Shown here in pieces: positions 17,332 to 25,665 of a stretch of DNA of 64,000 nucleotides (the stretch's first letter is position 1; the number at the start of each line of letters is the position of its first letter). A program made the translations under genes and the position numbers. Source of the DNA: Vibrio sp. VB16 (GTDB lineage: Bacteria > Pseudomonadota > Gammaproteobacteria > Enterobacterales > Vibrionaceae); NCBI RefSeq assembly GCF_015594925.2, contig NZ_CP087591.1:1178001-1242000 (forward strand). The letters run 5' to 3'. The notes under the pieces were generated by a model. That model was given only the letters and a program-made list of their open reading frames with translations, did not search any database and was not told the DNA's origin.

Positions 17332-17422
17332 TTATTGAATAAGCAGTTTTGAAGAGGTTATATTTCTTTCTTTGGGTGGATAGGCAAAGAAAAACATATA
17401 GGTTTTTGTTTTTAACGTGGCA

Positions 17423-17477
17423 CCTGACATACCAATTTATTGAGCATTCAATAATTACTGATATGATGTCAGGCCAA
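17423..17477. promoter_or_regulatory. Paired inverted operator boxes upstream of the UxuR-like gene
   Basis: CCTGACAT (17423-17430, continuing ACCAA) and ATGTCAGG (17466-17473, continuing CCAA) are perfect inverted copies about 35 bases apart, located 42-96 bases before the regulator start. Each carries the TCAGG plus CCAA/TTGG elements seen in the divergent uronate control region. This suggests autoregulation and control of uxuA by the GntR protein, possibly with DNA looping. Confidence 0.55.
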
Positions 17478-17518
17478 AGTTCTCTGAGTGAAATTCGAAC
17501 AACAGGTTTGATGTAGAA

Positions 17519-18289
17519 ATGATAATTACTAAGCGCCTATATCAACAGATAGGCTTAAAACTAAAAGATAAAATATCCGCAGGTGAGTTTAAGGTTGGGG
17601 ATAAGCTCCCACCCGAAAGAGAGATTGCCGAGCAGATGGAAGTAAGTCGGTCCGTGATCAGAGAATCTCTCATCATGCTAGAGCTGCAAAATATAGTCAA
17701 AGTACGTAAAGGCTCGGGTGTCTTCGTCGTTAATACGCCAGATGATGCTCAAAAGCTGATGAAAGAGCAGCATAAAATAGAGACCGATGCTGAAGACGAC
17801 GACGATGTCGGCCCATTTGAAATGCTACAAGCTCGCCAATTTTTAGAAAGTCGAATAGCTGAATTTGCAGCAGGTCAGGTAACAAAGAATGACATATCGA
17901 AGCTACGAGCAGCATTGGATATGGAACGCAAGCATTTAGATGATAACTGTCTCGATTATGACGGTGACGAAATGTTCCACATCGCTATCGCAGAAGCGAC
18001 ACAAAATAGCGTGCTGTGCGATATGGTAAAAGAGTTGTGGGTACGCCGTGAAAAAAGTTCGATGTGGCGTCAACTGCATGAACGTATTTCTGATCAAGAC
18101 TACCGCAGACGTTGGTTAGCGGATCATGAAAAAATCTATATGGCTCTTGTACGCAAAGACCCAACGGCGGCGCGCGAGGCCATGTGGCTTCATCTAGAAA
18201 ATGTAAAAGAGACGCTCTTTGAGTTATCGGATGTAGATGATCCTAAATTTGACGGATTTCTATTTAGCTCTTACCCGGTGACGTCGTAA
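17519..18289 (+). CDS. GntR/FadR-family regulator, UxuR/ExuR-like
   Basis: A 256-residue regulator. The N-terminal winged helix (RLYQQIGLKLKDKI, VGDKLPPEREIAEQMEVSRSVIRESLIMLELQNIVKVRKGSGVFVV in consecutive blocks) is close in pattern to E. coli ExuR and UxuR. The C-terminal FCD domain has the metal-ligand type residues (D..FHIAIAEAT, H in ADHEKIY, H in MWLHLENVKE) and the block RREKSSMWRQLHER seen in UxuR. It probably represses the uronate genes and is released by fructuronate or a related intermediate, as known for the E. coli proteins. It precedes uxuA by 82 bases and likely shares its transcript. Confidence 0.88.
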   Translation: MIITKRLYQQIGLKLKDKISAGEFKVGDKLPPEREIAEQMEVSRSVIRESLIMLELQNIVKVRKGSGVFVVNTPDDAQKLMKEQHKIETDAEDDDDVGPFEMLQARQFLESRIAEFAAGQVTKNDISKLRAALDMERKHLDDNCLDYDGDEMFHIAIAEATQNSVLCDMVKELWVRREKSSMWRQLHERISDQDYRRRWLADHEKIYMALVRKDPTAAREAMWLHLENVKETLFELSDVDDPKFDGFLFSSYPVTS

Positions 18290-18371
18290 ACGATAAAAAG
18301 GTAGCAGGTATTCGTGTTCGGCACGGACTTTGGTTTGGTATTAAAGCTCAGAATTTTGAAAGGTGAAAGTT

Positions 18372-19556
18372 ATGGAACAGACGTGGCGTTGGTATGGACC
18401 AAATGATCTCGTATCGCTAAATGATATTCGTCAAGCTGGTGCAACGGGAGTAGTAACGGCATTGCACCATATCCCGAATGGGGAAGTTTGGAGTATTGAA
18501 GAGATACAAAAGCGTAAAACGTTGTTAGAAAAAAACAGCCTTACATGGTCTGTCGTGGAGAGTGTTCCTGTTCATGAAGAGATAAAAACTCGGACAGGTG
18601 ATTACGCTAAATGGATTGAAAATTATCGAGCGTCTCTAGAAAATTTAGCAAAATGCGGTATTGATACTGTCTGCTATAACTTTATGCCTGTACTGGATTG
18701 GACTCGTACCGATCTTGAATTTGAATTACCAGATGGGTCAAGAGCATTGCGGTTTGACCAAATTGCCTTTGCGGCATTTGAACTGCAAATCTTGAAGCGT
18801 CCGGGCGCACAAGCAGATTACTCAGAGAAAGAGCAAGCAGAAGCCAAGGCTTACTTTGATAATATGACTCAAGCCGATGTCGATAAACTGACAGCGAATA
18901 TTATCGCGGGGCTTCCGGGTGCAGAAGAGGGTTATACCCTTGATGAGTTTCAAGCGCGTTTAGATACCTATAAAGGGATCAGTAAAGACGACCTACGAGC
19001 ACATATGGCGCTCTTTCTTAAGGAACTCATGCCAGTATGCGACCAGTATGGGTTGAAACTTGCCGTACATCCTGATGATCCACCGCGCCCAATTCTTGGT
19101 CTGCCTCGTATTGTGTCTACTATTGAGGATATCGATTGGTTGACAACAGAAGTCCCAAATCAAATGAATGGGATCACGATGTGTACGGGTTCATACGGCG
19201 TGCGCGGCGACAATGACCTTGTTAATATGATTAAACAACATGGTAACCGCATTTACTTTACGCATTTACGTTCCACTCAGCGTGAAGAGAACCAAATGAG
19301 TTTCCATGAAGCTGCCCATTTGTCTGGAGACGTTGATATGTATAACGTCGTGATGGCGCTGCTTGAAGAGGAGAATCGCCGTAAAAATGAGGGTGAAACA
19401 CGCCTCATTCCTATGCGACCTGATCATGGCCATCAAATGATTGATGACCTCAATAAGAAAACCAACCCTGGTTATTCTTGCATTGGTCGATTGAAAGGCT
19501 TAGCAGAAATCAGAGGGCTAGAGGTTGCACTGCAACGCTCCTTCTTCGACAAATAG
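18372..19556 (+). CDS. uxuA: D-mannonate dehydratase
   Basis: A 394-residue enzyme identical in length to E. coli UxuA, which dehydrates D-mannonate to 2-keto-3-deoxygluconate. I start at ATG 18372 (MEQTWRWYGPND), matching the E. coli N-terminus; AAGGTG lies 6 bases upstream, and a GTG three codons earlier is less likely. Family blocks are almost unchanged from E. coli: TGVVTALHHIPNGEVW, CYNFMPVLDWTRTDLE, LAVHPDDPPRPILGLPRI, MCTGSYGVRGDNDLV, YFTHLRS, and RPDHGHQM. It supplies the missing step between UxuB and KdgK although encoded on the opposite strand. A strong terminator follows. Confidence 0.97.
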   Translation: MEQTWRWYGPNDLVSLNDIRQAGATGVVTALHHIPNGEVWSIEEIQKRKTLLEKNSLTWSVVESVPVHEEIKTRTGDYAKWIENYRASLENLAKCGIDTVCYNFMPVLDWTRTDLEFELPDGSRALRFDQIAFAAFELQILKRPGAQADYSEKEQAEAKAYFDNMTQADVDKLTANIIAGLPGAEEGYTLDEFQARLDTYKGISKDDLRAHMALFLKELMPVCDQYGLKLAVHPDDPPRPILGLPRIVSTIEDIDWLTTEVPNQMNGITMCTGSYGVRGDNDLVNMIKQHGNRIYFTHLRSTQREENQMSFHEAAHLSGDVDMYNVVMALLEEENRRKNEGETRLIPMRPDHGHQMIDDLNKKTNPGYSCIGRLKGLAEIRGLEVALQRSFFDK

Positions 19557-19573
19557 AATGTATCTGCAGAAAG

Positions 19574-19603
19574 AAAAACAGCAACCCTAGGGTTGCTGTT
19601 TTT
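19574..19603 (+). terminator. Rho-independent terminator of the uxuR-like/uxuA transcript
   Basis: A perfect palindrome of 15 + 15 bases centred on CCCTAGGG, with A's before and seven T's at its end (19599-19605), 18 bases after the uxuA stop. Confidence 0.9.
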
Positions 19604-20143
19604 TTGTAAATTACTACCTATTACTCAATACTCATTACCCATTCGGCAGTAAGCGTGTGTCATTTGTAGCATTTGTAGAATGATTTTTAACAATTTTCTA
19701 TTACTTGTACGTGTTACTTTGTTTCTATTACTTTTCACAAAATATACTTAATTTACGATATTACTAAATCAATTTACGATTGTACCAAGTTAAAAAAATG
19801 CTAATTTAGCATGCGTGTTACATATTTCTAATTTACCAAGTGTAACCTTATTTGGAACTTTACTAATGACTGCTAACTCAGCAGCGTTGCTGTTACTTTT
19901 TCTATTTACCAATTGTATTACTATTTGGAACTTTTCTAGATTGACTGTTAGTTTCAACAGCTGTGACACACAACTAAATTGTAGTGCTAATATGAGTATT
20001 GTCAAATTAGCACGTTAATATTTTTTATCATTTATTAATGAAAGCCGAATCGACTAAATTATAACCTATTGTATTAATTGATAAATATGAAATATAATCA
20101 CATGGTGTTTGGGCTGTTATTAATAAAAAGAGAGGATTATTGA
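19604..20143. repeat. AT-rich gene-free region with an imperfect direct repeat
   Basis: A 540-base stretch upstream of the patatin gene with no convincing gene; short open frames on both strands here are hydrophobic, overlapping and lack ribosome sites. A 40-base unit beginning TTTCTA(A)TTTACCAA and ending TTTGGAACTTT-CTA occurs at 19825-19865 and again at 19899-19938. AATTTACGAT occurs twice (around 19751 and 19772) and TTACTT-type hexamers are frequent. This may be a silencing or regulator-binding region for the patatin gene, or a remnant of mobile sequence. Confidence 0.45.
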
Positions 20144-20998
20144 ATGGAGGCTATTGGTAATAGTGCGTTGATTGTGGAGGGTGGCGCAATGCGTGGGGTA
20201 TTCTCTTGTGGTGTGCTCGATCATTTCTTATCGGTTAATTTTTCGCCATTTGATAGCTTTTGGGGCGTGTCGGCTGGCGCATCAAATGTCGCCGCCTATT
20301 TGGCCAATATGCCAGGTCGAAATCTAAAAATTTATGCCGATTACAGTTGTCGAAAAGAGTTTTTCACTCCCGTTAATTTTATTCAAGGTGGTGATTTACT
20401 CGATATTGATTGGTTGTGGAAAGCCACCATGCAGGATCTTGGTATGGACCTAGAGGCAATAGAGAAAGACGGACGTCCATTTTTCTTAGGCCTTACGAAC
20501 AAAAGCACTGGTCAACCTGAATACCACCTCGCTCGGTCATCGACGCTAATAGAGACAATGAAAGCGAGTAGCGCATTACCGATTATGTATAAGCAGGACA
20601 TTGCGTTAAATGGGCAGTGTTATGTCGATGGCGGTGCGTCCGATTCTATTCCTGTTGCAGAGGCGATACGTCGTGGTGCAAAAAAAATCATGGTATTACG
20701 CAGTCGGCCCTATTCTTATAAAAAATCGCCTCCCAAAATGCCCTCGTTTTATAAACGAGCCTTGAGAAAATCGCCGGGCTTAATTCAACCCATGTTGCAA
20801 CGAGCACAGCAGTATAATGAGTCACTAGAACTGATTCGACATCCGCCATTAGGGGTGGATATTATAGAAATATGCCCACCTGAATCGTTTAAACTTAAGC
20901 GATTGACACGGGAACCTGAACCACTGATAAAAGGCTATGAATTAGGGCTGGATTTGGGGAGAACTGCTATCTTACGCTGGCAGGAACAAAACAATTAA
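20144..20998 (+). CDS. Patatin-like phospholipase
   Basis: A 284-residue cytoplasmic lipid acyl hydrolase of the patatin family, RssA/YjjU-like in size. The three catalytic elements are visible: the oxyanion loop VEGGAMRGVFSCGVLD (residues about 12-27), the nucleophile elbow G-V-S-A-G near residue 45, and the dyad Asp in YVDGGASDSIPV near 165. These enzymes cleave fatty acyl groups from phospholipids. No signal peptide is present. The next gene, an acetyltransferase, starts 9 bases later, so they are probably co-transcribed. The long repeat-containing upstream region suggests complex regulation. Confidence 0.88.
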   Translation: MEAIGNSALIVEGGAMRGVFSCGVLDHFLSVNFSPFDSFWGVSAGASNVAAYLANMPGRNLKIYADYSCRKEFFTPVNFIQGGDLLDIDWLWKATMQDLGMDLEAIEKDGRPFFLGLTNKSTGQPEYHLARSSTLIETMKASSALPIMYKQDIALNGQCYVDGGASDSIPVAEAIRRGAKKIMVLRSRPYSYKKSPPKMPSFYKRALRKSPGLIQPMLQRAQQYNESLELIRHPPLGVDIIEICPPESFKLKRLTREPEPLIKGYELGLDLGRTAILRWQEQNN

Positions 20999-21007
20999 GG
21001 ACAAAAT

Positions 21008-21775
21008 ATGAACATCCAAAAAATAATGGATGAGTATGCTCAGTACGAGAGAATTGGACTAGATGTTCCGGGTTATTCCAAGATGCAGGTTGATAATATT
21101 ATTCGATTTGTTGCAAGTGAAGAGTGGGGCAGCTTTGTCTCTTATTACCAACTTAATATAGATCAACTTGATAGGGCGATAGAAACCGAAATCGAGTTTT
21201 TCAAATCGTGTAACAAGAATTTTGAGTGGAAGGTATACGATACCGATACGCCAATAGAGATGAAGAAAAGACTTGTACAATATGGCTTTAAAGAAGGGGA
21301 TGCAGAGTCGTTTATGTTATTGGACTTGAGTAGCGTTGAAGGCTATTTACCAGTGTTGGCAACCTGTGTTGAGGTAACGGACGCCGCGGGCATCAGGGAT
21401 TATATCTCTGTTTCAGAAACAGTTTGGGGTGGCGACCAGAGTGGCCAAGAAGCGCATCTTATTGCTTGTAAAAAAAGTGCTCCACAAAACACATCGATTT
21501 ATGTGATCTATGAAGATGACTTAGCGGTCTCGTCAGCAAGAATAGAATATGGAATCGATAGTCCTTTTGCTGGTATTTGGGGGGGCTCGACGTTGGAAGC
21601 GTATAGATCGCGAGGTCACTATAGTGCTTTATTGCATAAAAGAATTAACGACGCTAAAAAACGCGGAGTAAAATACTTAGTCATTGATGCGTCGGAGATG
21701 AGCAGGCCGATAGTTGAAAAGTATGGGTTTACATTTATTACCACCACCACACCCTATGAGTATGTGGTGAAATAA
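21008..21775 (+). CDS. GNAT-family acetyltransferase
   Basis: A 255-residue protein whose C-terminal half has GNAT features: a beta-strand SARIEYGIDSPFAGIWGGSTLEAYRSRGHYSALLHKRINDAKKRG (in order), where R-S-R-G-H-Y is the acetyl-CoA pyrophosphate loop (Q/R-x-x-G-x-G/A variant), followed by LVIDASEMSRPIVEKYGF, the strand-helix ending in a Y-G-F motif. The N-terminal half shows no recognisable domain and may be a degenerate second GNAT fold. It presumably acetylates a small molecule or protein. Located 9 bases after the patatin gene. A short CGGCT...AGCCG hairpin at 21780-21795 lies between it and the convergent exonuclease. Confidence 0.8.
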   Translation: MNIQKIMDEYAQYERIGLDVPGYSKMQVDNIIRFVASEEWGSFVSYYQLNIDQLDRAIETEIEFFKSCNKNFEWKVYDTDTPIEMKKRLVQYGFKEGDAESFMLLDLSSVEGYLPVLATCVEVTDAAGIRDYISVSETVWGGDQSGQEAHLIACKKSAPQNTSIYVIYEDDLAVSSARIEYGIDSPFAGIWGGSTLEAYRSRGHYSALLHKRINDAKKRGVKYLVIDASEMSRPIVEKYGFTFITTTTPYEYVVK

Positions 21776-21815
21776 ATGGCGGCTTTTTATAGCCGGATTT
21801 AGATAGTTTCAAATG

Positions 21816-22430
21816 TTAGTAATGACGTAGCAATGCGTCTACCGCATTCTTGCTGGTTTTACTGATTTTTTGCATCAGCCCAAAGCTTGGGTTAATGCGG
21901 CTTTGTTGTTCTAATTCTTCGACCATCACCATCCATAATTTGGCCGTCATTTCTGAATCGGCTAAGGCTCGGTGAAAGACGCCGTCGTGTTCAATCTGTT
22001 TGTGTCTTATTAAGTCACCTAGTTTGTGGGTTGGTGAATCTTGAATCAAACGTCTTGCTATCAACATAGAGCAGGCAAATTGACCAGAGTAATGAGCGCC
22101 TACCCGTTGTAACTCAGCATCAAGAAAACGTTTATCAAATGACGCATTATGGGCAACCAGATTGTCGTCTCCAATAAATTCGGCAAATTCGGCCATCACC
22201 TCTTCGCATGAGCGGGCGTTGCTTAGCATTGCATTCGAGATCCCGGTGTAATTAGCTATAAATCCACTGACTCTAAATCCGGGGTTCATCAGCTGCTGAA
22301 AGGTATCTTGAACCACACCATCGATAAGTTTTACTGCCCCGATTTCTATCGCGCGATCGCCCATATTTGGAGATAAGCCAGTGGTTTCGAAGTCGAGTAC
22401 GATGACTGATTTAGCGGAGGAGTTGGTCAT
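21816..22430 (-). CDS. DnaQ-like 3'-5' exonuclease (DEDDh)
   Basis: A 204-residue exonuclease of the DnaQ/RNase T superfamily. ExoI VLDFETTGLSP (Asp and Glu metal ligands), ExoII VAHNASFDKRFLD (Asp) and ExoIII HRALADSEMTAKL (His and Asp) are all present, so it should be active. It is shorter than PolC-type and similar in length to stand-alone exonucleases often annotated as DNA polymerase III epsilon-like. It may trim single-stranded DNA or RNA in repair or turnover. It is a single minus-strand gene, convergent with the acetyltransferase and divergent from the DnaJ-type gene. Confidence 0.88.
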   Translation of the reverse strand: MTNSSAKSVIVLDFETTGLSPNMGDRAIEIGAVKLIDGVVQDTFQQLMNPGFRVSGFIANYTGISNAMLSNARSCEEVMAEFAEFIGDDNLVAHNASFDKRFLDAELQRVGAHYSGQFACSMLIARRLIQDSPTHKLGDLIRHKQIEHDGVFHRALADSEMTAKLWMVMVEELEQQSRINPSFGLMQKISKTSKNAVDALLRHY

Positions 22431-22581
22431 GGGAATCCTGAAAACGTGCCAATTTATAAAATAGGGCCATAGGTTAACATATTAAAATAGACAGAGTAGC
22501 CCCCAAGCCATACACTTCTACCTTCTGAAAATTAGGCTGAAAGGCTGAGACCATTTCATATTTTTATTATTGAGGTAAACC

Positions 22582-23484
22582 ATGTCTAAACGCGATTATT
22601 ACAGCGTGCTCGATGTCTCAAAAGATGCCTCTGAAAAAGACATTAAGAAAGCTTATAAAAAGCTCGCGATGAAATACCATCCGGATAAAAATCCGGGAGA
22701 TGCGACAGCCGAAGCGAGCTTCAAAGAAGTGAAAGAAGCATACGAAATGCTGACCGATTCAAGTAAGCGTCGTAAATATGATCAGTATGGTCATGCTGGT
22801 TTCGAAAATAATGGATTTGGCGGCGGTCAGAGTCGTTCTCAAGGTTTTGGTGGCGGGGGCTTTGAAGACATCTTTGGTGATGCGTTCGGTCAACGTAGAC
22901 AAGGGTTTGGCGGTGGTGGATTCGATGATGTTTTTTCGCAAGCAAGAGGCCGTCAGCCACGACCTCAAAAAGGGCAGGATGTTGAATTCTCTGTGACTGT
23001 TGATTTTGTAGAAGCTATTCAGGGCGCTGAAAAAGTCGTTGAGTTACCTGTTAATGGAGAGCAAAAGAAAATCAATGTCAAAATTCCTAAAGGGATTAAA
23101 GAGGAAGAAAAGATACGATTTTCTGGTAAAGGCGGTCCTGGTATCAATGGTGGCCCTGCGGGTAACATGTTTATCAAGGTATTGATTCGTTCTCATCCTT
23201 ATTTAGAGCGCGACGAAAATGATTTAATCTGTCATTCCGAAATAAACATAGCGACCGCCACATTAGGTGGTGAACTAGAGGTTCAGGCTTTAGACAATCG
23301 ATTTAAGCTTAAGATTCTGGCCGGTACGCAAAATGGCAGAAAGTTTAAAGTTACCGGTAAGGGTGTGACGAGCCGTAAGGGTGAAACGGGTGACCTTCTG
23401 GTCAAAATCAAGGTGGTGACACCAACGAACTTAACCAGTGAACAGACCGATTTGATGGAGCAGTTTAAAGCGACGTTAGCGTAA
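22582..23484 (+). CDS. cbpA: DnaJ/CbpA-type co-chaperone
   Basis: A 300-residue type II J-protein. The N-terminal J domain (residues about 4-70) contains the HPD motif in KYHPDKNPGD. A Gly/Phe-rich linker (FGGG repeats, 75-125) follows, then two C-terminal substrate-binding beta domains. The Cys-rich zinc-finger of DnaJ is absent, which favours CbpA/DjlB-type proteins over DnaJ. It stimulates DnaK ATPase and may also bind curved DNA. No cbpM modulator gene follows; a terminator does. The Gly-rich linker in DNA gives many shadow frames. The symbol is by family resemblance, not proven orthology. Confidence 0.85.
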   Translation: MSKRDYYSVLDVSKDASEKDIKKAYKKLAMKYHPDKNPGDATAEASFKEVKEAYEMLTDSSKRRKYDQYGHAGFENNGFGGGQSRSQGFGGGGFEDIFGDAFGQRRQGFGGGGFDDVFSQARGRQPRPQKGQDVEFSVTVDFVEAIQGAEKVVELPVNGEQKKINVKIPKGIKEEEKIRFSGKGGPGINGGPAGNMFIKVLIRSHPYLERDENDLICHSEINIATATLGGELEVQALDNRFKLKILAGTQNGRKFKVTGKGVTSRKGETGDLLVKIKVVTPTNLTSEQTDLMEQFKATLA

Positions 23485-23500
23485 GCACTGTGTTTTTAAG

Positions 23501-23528
23501 ATGGTCACCAATATGGTGGCCATTTTTT
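23501..23528. terminator. Terminator between the DnaJ-type gene and the DMT permease
   Basis: ATGGTCACCA (23501-23510), loop ATA, TGGTGGCCAT (23514-23523) with one G-T pair, followed by T6. It serves the plus-strand gene clearly. Confidence 0.8.
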
Positions 23529-23554
23529 ATTCTTGCTTTAGATGATGTCTAAAC

Positions 23555-24496
23555 CTAGGTAGGGGTCATTTTCGTTGTCAACGCCCCGTAACAACCCAAT
23601 ATAACCACGGCCGCGCCAATGAGCTGCAAATAAGAGACGGTTTCTCCTAGCGTGATATAGGCGACGATTGCGGTAGAGACAGGCACCATCATTTGCAAAA
23701 TATTAAAAGTAATGACCCCTTTCTTTTGAATGATATGAAATGCCATATACATTCCCGTTGCCAAGCCATACATACCGGCAACGACTAATAGTAAAATTAG
23801 ATAATCCGGTTTGGCAAAAAAGCTGTCTATTTTGTCCGATATAATGGCGTACCCCAAAAATAAGGCCCCGGTAATTAGTGCCGTCACGGTGCTAATGACA
23901 AGGGTGTGGATTTTTTGTGCTATTTGTTTAACCAGAATATTTTGCACGGCCGCGATGGTTATCGTGATGATCCAATAGAAAGCACCAAGGGTAAAGTTAT
24001 TGCCTAATGCTATCTGTTCCGTTGTTCCGACAAAAATCGCTGAACCAATAATGGCAAGCAAGCTGCTTAAGATGAACCTAGATTGCTTGGCTTTTTTTCT
24101 CTCATCAATATAGAAAAACGCAGCAAGAGTTGTGGTAACAGGCAACCCTAAAATACAAAATATGCTCCCAGTTAAGGCGCTAGTAAGTTGCATTGCATTC
24201 ATGAAAAAATACATATTTCCGGTCATGAGTAGGGCAACGAGTAGCAACTGAAAAATGATCAGTCGTGAGGAAAATAGAGTCTTTACTTCATGTCGATATT
24301 GCACCAAAACCAGTATTAAAAATAGGCAGCCACCAGAAAGAAATCGGACGGCATTATTGTTGATGATATCGAAGTTCAGGCTGACATATCGCAGCAACGG
24401 AAAACCGACCCCGGTTAGGAAAATATAAGAAAAAAACAACAGCATATTGCTATCTTTCTTATTAGATAAAACCGACGCTAGAGGTGTATTCACCAT
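23555..24496 (-). CDS. DMT/EamA-family permease at the end of the nanE-nanK-nagA operon
   Basis: A 313-residue membrane protein with ten hydrophobic segments arranged as two EamA repeats, the normal layout of drug/metabolite transporters (TM1-5 and TM6-10). It ends with a Lys/Thr-rich tail. It starts 22 bases after the nagA stop with no terminator between, so it is probably the last gene of the sialic acid operon. EamA proteins move small metabolites or drugs; here export or import of an amino sugar or by-product is possible but not shown. The first ATG has only a weak ribosome site; Met18 is an alternative start. Confidence 0.82.
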   Translation of the reverse strand: MVNTPLASVLSNKKDSNMLLFFSYIFLTGVGFPLLRYVSLNFDIINNNAVRFLSGGCLFLILVLVQYRHEVKTLFSSRLIIFQLLLVALLMTGNMYFFMNAMQLTSALTGSIFCILGLPVTTTLAAFFYIDERKKAKQSRFILSSLLAIIGSAIFVGTTEQIALGNNFTLGAFYWIITITIAAVQNILVKQIAQKIHTLVISTVTALITGALFLGYAIISDKIDSFFAKPDYLILLLVVAGMYGLATGMYMAFHIIQKKGVITFNILQMMVPVSTAIVAYITLGETVSYLQLIGAAVVILGCYGALTTKMTPT

Positions 24497-24518
24497 GATC
24501 TATGGACTCACCGAAGGG

Positions 24519-25658
24519 TTATTGTTCGAACAGTTGGCCGTCAACTAATACAGACTGAGTTTGATAATGCTCATTGAATATCGTTGCTGATGCGATGAAG
24601 TGTGGTTTGAGATAACCAAGAGAATCGTTTATACCAATTGCGTGAGCAGGGTAAGTCGATACCATTTTGATGGCTTCTACTTCCTCAATTCCCCAACGAA
24701 TTAGATTCGCGAGTGATTCATCCAACCCAATGTGTGCACCAACTAAATTACCTTCGCCGTTAACCAATTTATTTCCGTCAACGTAGATGGTTTCCTCTCC
24801 GAGAACAAAATAGCCACGGTCATCACCGAGTGTTGCCATTGCATCCGTTACAGCAACGAGTTTTCCATCTGGTTTGATCTTATGTGAAAGCAGGACGTTG
24901 TTGCTAGCCACATGCACACCGTCAGCAATAATCGAGCACCAATGGCTGTCTTGAGCAAGAGCGATGCCTACAACACCTTGTTCTCTTCCGGTGAGTGGTG
25001 ACATAGCATTAAATAGGTGGGTAAAACCGGATAGGTATTGAATGGAGTCCGAAAGTTGATGAGCGGTGGCGTTGCTGTGTCCGCATGATACGGTGATGCC
25101 ACACGCCTTTAGCCACTCTATGGACTCGGTTTTCACACATTCAGGTGCCAGCGTAACCAGCACTTTGCCATTGGTAAGCCAAGGCATTTTTTCCAGTTCG
25201 GTTATCTCAGGTGCATAGATGAACTTCTCAAAATGCGCCCCACGTTTCACCGGATTGAGCCATGGACCTTCAAGATGTATCCCTAAGACACCGGGCACTT
25301 GTTCAGAAATCGCTTGCTGGATGACACAAAGTGCTTCATTCATTTTTTCTGGTGTATCGCTTACTAAGGTGGGTAGCAGATAAGCGGTTCCGTGGCGTCG
25401 ATGGGCATCGCATATGGTTTTAACCCCATGAATGTCCGTTTGTTGATTAAACATAACGCCCCCGCCACCATTGACTTGCAGATCAATGAAACCCGGTGTG
25501 ACAGTGCCATCTGGGAAGTGATGGATACGGATCCCTACCGCCAATTGCTCCGTAGGGATAATCGCGACAACTTGATTCTCATCCCAAATCAGTGCTGAAT
25601 TCAAGTGAAAGTGAGTACCGTCAAAAATACGTTTAGCGACAATGGCTTGTGTTGTCAT
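24519..25658 (-). CDS. nagA: N-acetylglucosamine-6-phosphate deacetylase
   Basis: A 379-residue amidohydrolase that removes acetate from GlcNAc-6-P produced by NanE. Key residues are visible: PGFIDLQVNGGGG, metal-ligand Glu in LGIHLEGPWLNP, His in SCGHSNATAHQL, His-Leu-Phe-Asn-Ala-Met substrate loop (FTHLFNAMSPL), and the catalytic Asp in LVAVTDAMATLG. I start at ATG 25658, 7 bases after the nanK stop and behind GGAG; a longer reading begins inside nanK. nagB is not in this cluster and must lie elsewhere for entry into glycolysis. Gene order nanE-nanK-nagA is that of the V. cholerae sialic acid island. Confidence 0.95.
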   Translation of the reverse strand: MTTQAIVAKRIFDGTHFHLNSALIWDENQVVAIIPTEQLAVGIRIHHFPDGTVTPGFIDLQVNGGGGVMFNQQTDIHGVKTICDAHRRHGTAYLLPTLVSDTPEKMNEALCVIQQAISEQVPGVLGIHLEGPWLNPVKRGAHFEKFIYAPEITELEKMPWLTNGKVLVTLAPECVKTESIEWLKACGITVSCGHSNATAHQLSDSIQYLSGFTHLFNAMSPLTGREQGVVGIALAQDSHWCSIIADGVHVASNNVLLSHKIKPDGKLVAVTDAMATLGDDRGYFVLGEETIYVDGNKLVNGEGNLVGAHIGLDESLANLIRWGIEEVEAIKMVSTYPAHAIGINDSLGYLKPHFIASATIFNEHYQTQSVLVDGQLFEQ

Positions 25659-25665
25659 TGCTCGA

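Noticed and set aside
19790..20018. Overlapping hydrophobic open frames of about 70 codons on both strands
   Set aside because: AT-rich repeat region, no ribosome sites, and the two frames overlap almost completely; composition explains the hydrophobicity.
22721..22968. Several frames overlapping the J-protein Gly/Phe linker
   Set aside because: These are shadows caused by the low-complexity GGT/TTT-rich coding sequence.
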